This document shows positions 1-8,654 of a stretch of 64,000 nucleotides of DNA, in pieces. Source of the DNA: Phytopythium helicoides (Eukaryota > Oomycota > Peronosporomycetes > Pythiales > Pythiaceae). Positions within the stretch are counted from its first letter, which is position 1, and every line of letters begins with the position of its first letter. The stretch is from NCBI GenBank assembly GCA_024867545.1, contig JANFNE010000029.1, positions 248,001 to 312,000 on the forward strand, in the 5' to 3' direction. The notes beneath the pieces were generated by a model. That model ran no database searches and had not been told where the DNA came from. It saw nothing but the letters and a program-made list of their open reading frames with translations. The position numbers and the translations under genes were made by a program.

Positions 1-3000
1 GGCTTGTAGGTGCTGAAATCAAGCGCTTGATGACCACGTCCGAGTCCAGCCACTTGGCGCAGTACACAACTCCAAACCCACCAGAACCTATTCTCTCCCC
101 TGTGGATTGACTCAATTCATACCAAGGTATAAACCAAGCTGGAAGATTTGTTTCAAAGTCTCCATTCTCATCTAGCGCTCTCTTGATAGCATTATATGCT
201 TTCTGCATGATTTCACGTTGACAATCAGAGTAGTTTGCACCATGTTGGTTGATCTCAGAGTACAGATACGAAAGAAAGGCTACACGTTCTTCGCTTGTTT
301 TCAGTGCATCTAGAATAAGCCAAGTTTTGGAGATCTCCGAAACGAACATTTGCGTTTTATGCACAAGATGCGATGCATCATCATCGGCGACTTCGACTTC
401 TTCATCTCGGTGAATGTTGAGTTGCTTCTTAAGCATTGTAATTCTTTGGTGCAACGTATGCAGACTGAATTCTGCGGCTCTAGATACCGACAATTGAAGT
501 AGAAGGGCAGGCTGGCTGTCATTTTCTAGGGTCGCAATGGTAGTTTGAAGTAAAGTGTGCATTTGTTCAAACGCATGTATCGGTTGTGGTGACTTGTGCA
601 ATTCGTTATAAATAGCTTCAAGATTGATGATAAGGTGTTGGTTGGGATCCGACTTGTTTGTAAAGGTTGCTCTGCCCAATTCTTGAACTGTCCCCCACAA
701 CTTTTTCACTTCTTTATACCAGTAATCATGATCACACACTGGTTGCATTAGATGAGAGGGCAAGTCCTCCCCTTTCCTATAATCTTCTTCTTGTATAGCA
801 AATTGCTCAAAAAGACGCACACATGCAGACGCAGAAGCCCTTTGCGCTGGATCTCGACGGCAAAGTTGCTTTATAAGTTGCTCACACTCTTTCGGGACCT
901 TACCTGGGCGATACCAGCGATCGTTTGATCCTGGTTCCCACACCTTCTTTACCATACGAACATTTTGGTCGGTCCTTTCGCACCATGGAATCTTTCTTGT
1001 TAGCAACTCCACGATGCATAAACCAAGCGCGTACACATCAGACGAGCGCGATGGCTTTTCACCTCTTAGAAGCTCTGGTGCTTGCCATTGTAGCGACCAA
1101 GCAATGTCATGAGATTTTGACGATTGATAGCCTCGATTTAAACCACTGAAGCCAAAGTTCGCAAGCTTCGCTTGTCCGTCGTCTCCGATCAGAATATTAC
1201 TTCCTCGCAAATCCCCATGAATAACGCCGCGCTCATGCAAATATGCGAGACCCAGAGCTGCTTGATGAAGGTATTTCCACGGTCTTCGCTTCTCTGGAGA
1301 ACACGAATTGAGGTAGTCTACCACGGACCCATTGCTCGCTAGCTCGCACACAAAGATGTTGTGACCAACATCGCATGCACCATACAGCTTGATGACATTT
1401 GGGTGTCGTAGTTGGTGCCACAACGCCACCTCTTCGTGAAAAGTTGCATTAGCAGCATCGGGGACAAAAAGCTTCAAGGCAACATCGGCATCAAGCCAAG
1501 TGCCAACAAAATCACCGCCTGTAGTACTAGTAACGTGTGCAACGTTGATGTCGAATGGAGATATGGCTAAGTCTGGTTGACTTGACGAAATCACGCTGGT
1601 TGGGTTTGTGATCGGTGTCATAGCGGATGCAGACGCGTATCTAGCCAATAGTCGTTGAATATCGTTGTGTCCGTGCTTTGCTGCAATGTCGGCAGCCTTC
1701 AAACCGTTTTGTCCAGCCACATTTATATCAGCATCGCGATCGATAAGGTATTTCACCATATCGAAGAGACCACGACGAGAAGCTATCATCAGCGTCGTCC
1801 ATCCTTGATTGTTCACTGCATTCACTTCAGCTTTGTGTTCAATGAGATACTTCACAGCAGTTAGATGGCCTCTGTCTGCAGCTCGCATCAAGGCGGTCCA
1901 TCCTTCGTTGTCGGAAACATTCACATCAGCATTACTGTCGACGAGGTAGTTCAGAACAGCTACGTGGCCGTTCCCCGCAGCCCGCATCAAGGAAGTCCAC
2001 CCGTTGCTATCAGTAGCATTCATATCAGCTTTTCGGTTGAGGAGATACCTCACTATCATCAAATGGTTGCCTTTTGCAGCCCAATGTGTAGATGTCCATC
2101 CGTCTTTGTCGAAGCCGTTCACATCAGCGCCGTGTTCAACAAGACACTCTACAACGTTGAAGTGTCCGTACTGAGCTGCCATCATCAATGCCGTCCGGCT
2201 ATTGGCGTCTGCAGTGCTTACACATGCGCCGCTGTCAACTAAGCTCTCTACATCGCTTATGCGACCAATTCTTGCAGCTCGCATCAAAGCGGTCCGTCCT
2301 TCGTTGTCGGCGGCATTTGTATCAGCCCCGCAATCCAATAGGGTCATCAAAACGTTCAGTCTGCCATACTCAATGGCGTTCATCAAAGCTGTTCGCCCGT
2401 CGCTGTCGCTAGTATTAACATCGGCACCACAATGAACTAGCCACTTGATAATGTCGGAGTGGCCATTTTCGGCAGCTCGCATCACTGCAGGACGACCAAC
2501 TTTGTCGGTGACATTTACATTCGCCCCAGAAGTAGTGAGGTATTTCACAATATCTAAGAGACCACCGCTTGAAGCTTGCATCAAAGCTGTCCGTCCTTCG
2601 TTGTCGATAGCATTTAGATCGGCGTTGCACTCTGCAAGGATCTTCATGACGTTGACATGACCGTTTTCAATCGCCTTCATCAATGCTGTTCGTCCGCTAT
2701 TGTCAGTAGCATTGACATCAGCATTGCGCTTGACGAGGTACTTGACGACATCTAAACGATCGTTTCTTGCGGCCAACGTCATGGCCGTCCATCCATCATT
2801 GTCGGTTGCATTCACATTTGCGCCTCTGTCGATGAGGTAGCTCATGACGTCAAAGTAACCTTTTTCCGCAGCCGTCATCAAAATTGACGTTCCGTTACTA
2901 TTAGCTGCGTTCACATTGGCTCCAAAATCGATAAGGCACTTCACGATATCTAAGTGAGCGTTATTTGCAGCCCACATCAGTGGCGTCCACCCGATATTGT

Positions 3001-5011
3001 TGGAAGCATTTACATCCGCGCCAAAGGCGATGAGGCAACTTACAACCATAAAGTGTCCATTCCTTGCAGCCCACATCAACGCTGTCCATCCGTCATTTTC
3101 AGCGGCATTCACATCAGCTCCAAAATCAGTAAGGTACTTTACACTATCAAGAAGCCCGTTTTCAGCAACCCAGATCAAAGTCGTCTTCCCGTTGACATCC
3201 GCAGTATTGACGTTGGCCTCACGATCGATGAGGTATCTCATTGTCTCGAAGTGGATGTTTCTTGCAGCCCACATCATGGCAGTCCAGCCAAAAATGTCAG
3301 CACCATCCACATCAGCACTGCAGTCAATAAGATAGCTCACAATCTCAGGATAGTCATTACTTGCTGCCCACATCAACGCCGTCCACCCATTCTTATCGAC
3401 GGCGTTCACATCCACTCCGTAGTCGATGAAGTACTTCACGACATCTAAATGTCCATTTTCAGCAGCCCAGATCAAAACCGTCTTCCCGCTGTCGTCAACT
3501 GTATTCACGTCAGCTCCGCAATCGACGAGGTACATGATAACCTCCAAGTGGCCCAATGTTGTAGCCCACATTAAAACTGTCCGATTGTCATTGTCGGCAG
3601 CATTCATATCGGCTCCACGATCAACGAGATACTTGACGATCTTTAGGTGACCCTCACCTGAGGCTATCATCAACGGAGTTTGGTTATTGTCATCTGCAGC
3701 ATTCACATCGGCACCATGATCCACGAGATACTTGATGATTTCCAAATGGCCAGACCGAGCAGCCAAGATCAACGCGGTAGACACGCTTTTGTCGGCAGTA
3801 TTCACATCGGCACCACGATCAACGAGATACTTGACGATGTTCAACCTGCCAGACTGAGCAGCCCAGGTCAACGCGGTCCACATGTCATTGTCGGCAGCAT
3901 TCACATCGACACCACGATCAACGAGATACTTGACGATCTTTAGGTGACCCTCACCTGAGGCTATCATCAACGGAGTTTGGTTATTGTCATCTGCAGCATT
4001 CACATCGGCACCATGATCCACGAGGTACTTGATGATTTCCAAATGGCCAGACCGAGCAGCCAAGATCAACGCGGTAGACACGCTTTTGTCGGCAGTATTC
4101 ACATCGGCACCACGATCAACAAGATACTTGACGATGTTCAACCTGCCAGACTGAGCAGCCCAGGTCAACGCGGTCCACATGTCATTGTCGGCAGCATTCA
4201 CATCGACACCACGATCAACGAGATACTTGACGATCTTTAGGTGACCCTCACCTGAGGCTATCATCAACGGAGTTTGGTTATTGCCGTCTGCGGCATTCAC
4301 ATCGGCACCATGATCCACGAGGTACTTGATGATTTCCAAATGGCCAGACCGAGCAGCCAAGATCAACGCGGTAGACACGCTTTTGTCGGCAGTATTCACA
4401 TCGGCACCACGATCAACGAGATACTTGACGATGTTCAACCTGCCAGACTGAGCAGCCCAGGTCAACGCGGTCCACATGTCATTGTCGGCAGCATTCACAT
4501 TGACACCACGATCAACGAGATACTTGACGATCTTTAGGTGACCCTCACCTGAGGCTATCATCAACGGAGTTTGGTTATTGCCGTCTGCGGCATTCACATC
4601 GGCACCACAATCAACGAGATACTTGACGACGTTCAACCTGCCAGACCGAGCAGCCCAGGTCAATGCGGTCCACATGTCATTGTCGACAGCATTCACATCG
4701 GCACCATGATCCACGAGATGCTTGACGGTCTCCAGGTGACCTGCACATGTGGTCTCGATCAAAATAGATTGTCCGAAACTATTGACTGCATTCGCGTTCG
4801 CGCCCCGCTCACAAAGATATTTTACGAGGTCTCCGTGACCACGTTTAGCTGCTTTCATCAACGCTGTTTGTCCAGCTAAATTGCTTAAGTTCACGTTTGC
4901 ACCGCAACCAACGAGCCGACGAACTACACGTAGCTTTCCTTTTTCAGCCGCATCAAACAATCTCTCCGTTGACAATTCCAGCTGTGCATCCTTCGACCGA
5001 GTGTTTCCCAT
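1..5011 (-). CDS. Ankyrin-repeat tandem-kinase protein, 3' end outside window
   Basis: Partial gene: the ATG is at 5011, an in-frame stop lies just upstream (5048-5050), and the frame is the same at 5009 and at 2, so it appears open to the window edge. About 32 ankyrin repeats of 33 aa (about 4930 to 1700) are followed by a first kinase-like domain (about 1560-850), a helical linker, and the start of a second kinase with a GSGGFG loop and VVIK lysine at 2-90. Ankyrin arrays bind partner proteins; the kinase domains resemble the TKL group. In kinase 1 the catalytic loop is HGD (non-RD) and the Mg-binding DFG is NFG (1157-1159), so this domain is probably inactive; the twin at 33326-39397 keeps DFG. 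The array contains a 297-bp amplification (3638-4750). No transmembrane segment was seen. Substrates are unknown. Confidence 0.85.
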   Translation of the reverse strand, partial: MGNTRSKDAQLELSTERLFDAAEKGKLRVVRRLVGCGANVNLSNLAGQTALMKAAKRGHGDLVKYLCERGANANAVNSFGQSILIETTCAGHLETVKHLVDHGADVNAVDNDMWTALTWAARSGRLNVVKYLVDCGADVNAADGNNQTPLMIASGEGHLKIVKYLVDRGVNVNAADNDMWTALTWAAQSGRLNIVKYLVDRGADVNTADKSVSTALILAARSGHLEIIKYLVDHGADVNAADGNNQTPLMIASGEGHLKIVKYLVDRGVDVNAADNDMWTALTWAAQSGRLNIVKYLVDRGADVNTADKSVSTALILAARSGHLEIIKYLVDHGADVNAADDNNQTPLMIASGEGHLKIVKYLVDRGVDVNAADNDMWTALTWAAQSGRLNIVKYLVDRGADVNTADKSVSTALILAARSGHLEIIKYLVDHGADVNAADDNNQTPLMIASGEGHLKIVKYLVDRGADMNAADNDNRTVLMWATTLGHLEVIMYLVDCGADVNTVDDSGKTVLIWAAENGHLDVVKYFIDYGVDVNAVDKNGWTALMWAASNDYPEIVSYLIDCSADVDGADIFGWTAMMWAARNIHFETMRYLIDREANVNTADVNGKTTLIWVAENGLLDSVKYLTDFGADVNAAENDGWTALMWAARNGHFMVVSCLIAFGADVNASNNIGWTPLMWAANNAHLDIVKCLIDFGANVNAANSNGTSILMTAAEKGYFDVMSYLIDRGANVNATDNDGWTAMTLAARNDRLDVVKYLVKRNADVNATDNSGRTALMKAIENGHVNVMKILAECNADLNAIDNEGRTALMQASSGGLLDIVKYLTTSGANVNVTDKVGRPAVMRAAENGHSDIIKWLVHCGADVNTSDSDGRTALMNAIEYGRLNVLMTLLDCGADTNAADNEGRTALMRAARIGRISDVESLVDSGACVSTADANSRTALMMAAQYGHFNVVECLVEHGADVNGFDKDGWTSTHWAAKGNHLMIVRYLLNRKADMNATDSNGWTSLMRAAGNGHVAVLNYLVDSNADVNVSDNEGWTALMRAADRGHLTAVKYLIEHKAEVNAVNNQGWTTLMIASRRGLFDMVKYLIDRDADINVAGQNGLKAADIAAKHGHNDIQRLLARYASASAMTPITNPTSVISSSQPDLAISPFDINVAHVTSTTGGDFVGTWLDADVALKLFVPDAANATFHEEVALWHQLRHPNVIKLYGACDVGHNIFVCELASNGSVVDYLNSCSPEKRRPWKYLHQAALGLAYLHERGVIHGDLRGSNILIGDDGQAKLANFGFSGLNRGYQSSKSHDIAWSLQWQAPELLRGEKPSRSSDVYALGLCIVELLTRKIPWCERTDQNVRMVKKVWEPGSNDRWYRPGKVPKECEQLIKQLCRRDPAQRASASACVRLFEQFAIQEEDYRKGEDLPSHLMQPVCDHDYWYKEVKKLWGTVQELGRATFTNKSDPNQHLIINLEAIYNELHKSPQPIHAFEQMHTLLQTTIATLENDSQPALLLQLSVSRAAEFSLHTLHQRITMLKKQLNIHRDEEVEVADDDASHLVHKTQMFVSEISKTWLILDALKTSEERVAFLSYLYSEINQHGANYSDCQREIMQKAYNAIKRALDENGDFETNLPAWFIPWYELSQSTGERIGSGGFGVVYCAKWLDSDVVIKRLISAPTS
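825..3618. repeat. Segmental duplicate, copy A (partner 35454-38250)
   Basis: About 2.8 kb is nearly identical to 35454-38250 at a constant offset of 34632 bp (34629 left of the kinase-1 activation loop, which differs by one codon). It covers kinase 1 and about 18 ankyrin repeats. Flanking parts of the two genes are homologous but clearly diverged, so the block looks like gene conversion or a recent partial duplication. Confidence 0.85.
3638..4750 (-). repeat. 297-bp tandem repeat (three ankyrin repeats per unit)
   Basis: The same stretch starts at 3638, 3935, 4232 and 4529, spaced exactly 297 bp. Each unit encodes three 33-aa ankyrin repeats, so the reading frame is kept. The first three units are nearly identical; the fourth is partial and more diverged. 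The twin gene at 33326-39397 lacks this array. Confidence 0.93.
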
Positions 5012-5500
5012 TAGGCAGATCCGCCGCTTGCAAGAGAGAACAGGAATTTAGGAATGGAGGCCGAGATTTTAGCCGTACGCTTCCTGCAGATGAGACTTGC
5101 TTGGGCGACTGTCGTTGGGAAGAGTCCTATCTTACATATCGCATCGAGGGGTGCACACCCACCGCTAGTGGTACTTTGAGCGGGTGGATAGGTTCAGGAG
5201 CAGTAGCTCTTTCTGGGTTGCACCGGTTGGAATTACACGGCGGCAGAAGATGTGTAGCGTGGTGCTGGCTTTGCGTTCGGTCCTCTCCAGAATAAAACCA
5301 GTCCGCGTGCTTGCCCCTAGCCAAGCGTTGGCAGCTAGCTGTGGCTTGTAGCTAGCCGTCGTGTACAACAACACGACGCTCATTCCAGATAGATTGGTTG
5401 GACGCACAAATATCTGTTCGCACTGCAGTCAAATGCCGTTGGTGGTTCGGGAAGCGCGTGGCAATAAGCTCTTCAACTTCACGCAATTAGGTACACTACA
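5012..5500. other. Upstream region of ANK-kinase gene; no gene seen
   Basis: This region is upstream of the minus-strand ANK-kinase gene and should hold its promoter. Only short ORFs without recognisable motifs are present, and I could not place a core promoter element. It does not resemble the region upstream of the twin gene at 39397. Confidence 0.4.
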
Positions 5501-5529
5501 TTCTCTTCCATCCATCGAGTGGTAGATTG

Positions 5530-6610
5530 GTCGCGTCTAACGCAATGCCCACGTGCCCGAGCTCGTTGTTATCGTGCTCGTTGTGCCTGGTGTGTTTGTC
5601 TGTAGCCACATCCTTTGCGCCTTCTCATTCGTATCGCGATCCTTCCACCTTGTCTCCCCCACCACTATTCCACCACTATTAGATGTACTCGCGCAACCGT
5701 CAATCATCTCAATCCCTGCTCGCGATTTCTGATGTGACATCACTAAAGACTTGCTGCTGGCACCAGCGGCATATAACTCTATAGGTACACAGCGCCCGTC
5801 ACAGCACTCGAGGCCGTGTGCTTGCTGTGGCTTCGCTTGGACCACTCACGATGCTCAAGCAGCCGGCGACGCCTCTCGAAGGCGCACCGCTCGACAGCGA
5901 GAGGGATGCGCCACTTGTGCTCACGAAAGATCTGCCGCGACCTCCTCGATCTTGCCGGTCGCGGGCGCTGTCAAGGATCCGCCTCCCCGACGCGTCGATT
6001 CACTCTTCAATCGATAATTGACGCTTATTACCGGCACGTTGACACTGCTGCCGCTCACAGCGCCATGCGTTGCAATCACGGTAGGCGGCTCGCCGACAGG
6101 TCATCTCCGTGAGTCACAGAGCCCAGCATCGCCGCGCTCGCCGTTTCCGTTGACGATGTCCACAGACTGAGTCGCACTTGAGTTGTCCACCGATCCGCCC
6201 TGAAACTACATGTCGATTCTGACGCTGCATCCCCGGATGAGGCGAATATCGCCTCCAGGGTCGCATGACACGAGCACCGCGCCAAGCAAATTGTTAATTG
6301 ATTTGCCATGCTCAAGTTACCGACAGGGTCATTCGGCGATGAGCCACCAAGCACACACAACAAATCACCGCCGCTCACAGACACAATGTCTGACGTCGAG
6401 CTGCCGACATTGCGCATAGTATCCTCAGCGGACCTTGCGCTTGAGTCGCCACCACTTCGCCCGACACACGGTACTGGTCGAACCGCACCAGACACACAGA
6501 TTCCAGATACATACACAATGCTGTGGAGCGAGAAGAAATTCGGGGGTAAGCTGTTGCGGCTGTGCGATTTCACCCGGAATACCACATCGGCAATATGGCC
6601 ACGCTAACCT
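5530..6610 (-). pseudogene. Decayed Ser/Gly-rich repeat gene (relic)
   Basis: Reading the minus strand in several frames gives scattered pieces of a pattern of the type S-x-S-G-G-D-x / S-x-S-S-G, for example IVSVSGGDLL near 6370 and LSLSSGAPS near 5890, broken by stops and frame changes. The pattern matches the better preserved Ser/Gly array at 7768-8650. In oomycetes such arrays occur in large secreted or surface proteins. I infer a degraded copy; composition alone could produce part of this signal, so confidence is low. Confidence 0.35.
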
Positions 6611-7700
6611 CGGGAGGCTTCGTGAGTATCTACAAGTAAGATATCGTTAACCCCTTGGTTCCCAACGTCGTATCTTACGACATAACCGCATGAACTGCGA
6701 GCGATTGACACGCTTGTTTCTCATTGGCATGGAGTGCCAGGCACCCAACAAGGAACCGACCGTCATGAAGACTGCCTAGGCGACTCAAAGACGCGTTGAA
6801 GGCTTGCCGAGAGCTCATTGGTTGCGTCGTGGATGCCAACGCACGGGTTCGCAAGCCTGCATCTTCGCTCTGCCGCTTGCGACCGTTCTTCCATGCAACA
6901 AAGTGTCGAGTCCTGGCTGCTCGCATGAACGATAGAGGCAGGAGGATGGAGTTCACCTTACTTTCAATTCATTTCGCAAGTGAAAAGGGAGGGATGTCAT
7001 GAAACCTGGAGGACTTCAACTTGCGCTCTTGGCATTTCGAGTCCAAGCGTTCCTCTCTCAGTCGTGAATTTGCAAGATGGAGTCCAAGCGGCCGCATTTC
7101 CCGGCTCACGACCCGGGGCCCCGCTCCAAGCCTGCAGACCCTTCCAAGGCCTTCGCCGCGGCGACATCGGAGTCTGTCAAGCCAGCGGCAGGGGTGATCG
7201 GCCAAGAAGGGTGTCAAGCGCGACGTATCCAAGTCAAGGTAGCCACGCGTGGCTTCATGACGTGCACGAGTTCGAGAGCGGATGAGGGAGCGCGCGGCGG
7301 TCGATGCGCTGCGCGCTTGCTTCCTCTTGCGCAGTCGTCTTCCGAGACAGAAAGACTGCGGGAGCACGCTGCCTTCGTCCTGAAAGCTCTCCAAGTGCGG
7401 GTTCGTCGCAGCTCAAGATCATCAACGTGCAGCGCAACCAGTTGTCGGGCGCTTTCCAGCGACCACACGCGCAGCACAAGAGGCGCCGCCTTCGTCTCGG
7501 AGACCTGTCGGCAGGGACTTTGCAGCTGCTGCAGCAGCAGTAGCAGTAGGTTTCCTGCTGGCGCTACAGGCCCAAGGGAACTTTGGTTCTTTAGGTGTTA
7601 AACAATAAGAGTGACCTCACTGGCCAGGGTCGATAAGTTATAACTGAACGTGAACAAACCGAGAGAGGGTCAACTGTAGAATTCGTCAGATATTATACTA
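6611..7700. other. Unassigned spacer
   Basis: Open frames occur on both strands (for example plus 7077-7601 and minus 6969-7394), but none shows a domain, signal peptide or a composition that separates it from its shadow frames. I see no RNA gene and no tandem repeat here. Confidence 0.4.
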
Positions 7701-7710
7701 ATGCCGTGCT

Positions 7711-8654
7711 ATGCACGGGGAAGCTCTGGATTCACAAGCCAATAACCAACGAAACAAGGTGATAGGCATGCCAACAAGCTCATTGTCGTTCGCTGCGACG
7801 GTGGTGTCGGGCGATTCTGCAAGCACAAGCAGTAGCAGCGGCAGCTCGGTCGGCGTGTCGTCTGACGCGGCGGTGTCTACTGCCGGTCCTGTGTCTGTTT
7901 ATGGCAGCGGAAGCGGTCAGTCAACGGGAGGTTCCGTGTCGTTGTCGAGCGGATCAGGTGTTTCCGGTAGTGGCGACGTGTTCGTGTCTAGCGCCGTGTC
8001 ATCAGGAAGCAGCGTGTCGGGTGCGGTTCGAGTGCAGTCTGGCTCAACTGTGGTTGGCGCGTCGGGTGAAGTGTTGGTAAGCAGTGGATCCAGCGCGACG
8101 TCTGTCGGTGGCGCTGAACGCGTTGTCGGCGGCTCTAGCACGTCGGCATCCGGCGGCTCTGTATTGGTGAGCGGAGGCGACTCTGCGAGCGGGTCGTCCG
8201 GCAATGTGTCTGTGAGCGGCGGTGTGTCGCCGTCGAGCGGCTCTGGTGGCTCTGTGCGTGTGTTCAGCGGTTCTTCGTCGAGCGGCGCTGGCGGTGACGT
8301 GAGCGTGTCAAGCGGCAGCTCAAGCAGCGGTTTGTCTGTTTCGGTGCTAGTGTCAAGCAGCGCAGTTCAAACCCGTGGAGAGCGGAGTTGTGTGTGTTTC
8401 AAGAGGCCCTGCATCTGGCTGTACGTCCGGGTCGGTGTGGATCACGTCGGGTGCGTCCACGACTGCTTATGAGAGTTTGGTGAGCGTGTTTGGCGGGCGC
8501 CGGCACTGGCGGGTTGTTCGGAGAAAACTCGGCGAACTCTGCGTCAGTTGGCAGTGTTGTGTCTTTGTCGGTGTCCAGCGTCGCTGGGTCGGTCGGCGGC
8601 GACATTCGTGTGTCGGACGGTGCAAACTCTTCGACTGCGGTGGGCGACTTTGCC
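7711..8654 (+). pseudogene. Ser/Gly-rich repeat array with two frameshifts
   Basis: The ATG at 7711 opens a 253-codon frame made almost entirely of imperfect 12-15 aa repeats such as GGSVLVSGGDSASGSSGN. The pattern continues in the next frame from about 8375 (GCTSGSVWITSGAS) and in the third frame from about 8490 (GGDIRVSDGANSS), so two frameshifts interrupt one original array. Alternating small and hydrophobic residues suggest a beta-solenoid or filamentous extracellular protein. No signal peptide is seen at 7711 or at the later ATG 7768. The last piece is in frame with, and directly abuts, the TUTase start at 8655. Probably a truncated, decaying gene; a short secreted product from 7711 cannot be excluded. 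Confidence 0.5.

Noticed and set aside
8490..8654. Upstream extension of the TUTase frame to 8490
   Set aside because: The codon at 8490 is TTG; no ATG occurs before 8655, and the extension is Ser/Gly array sequence.
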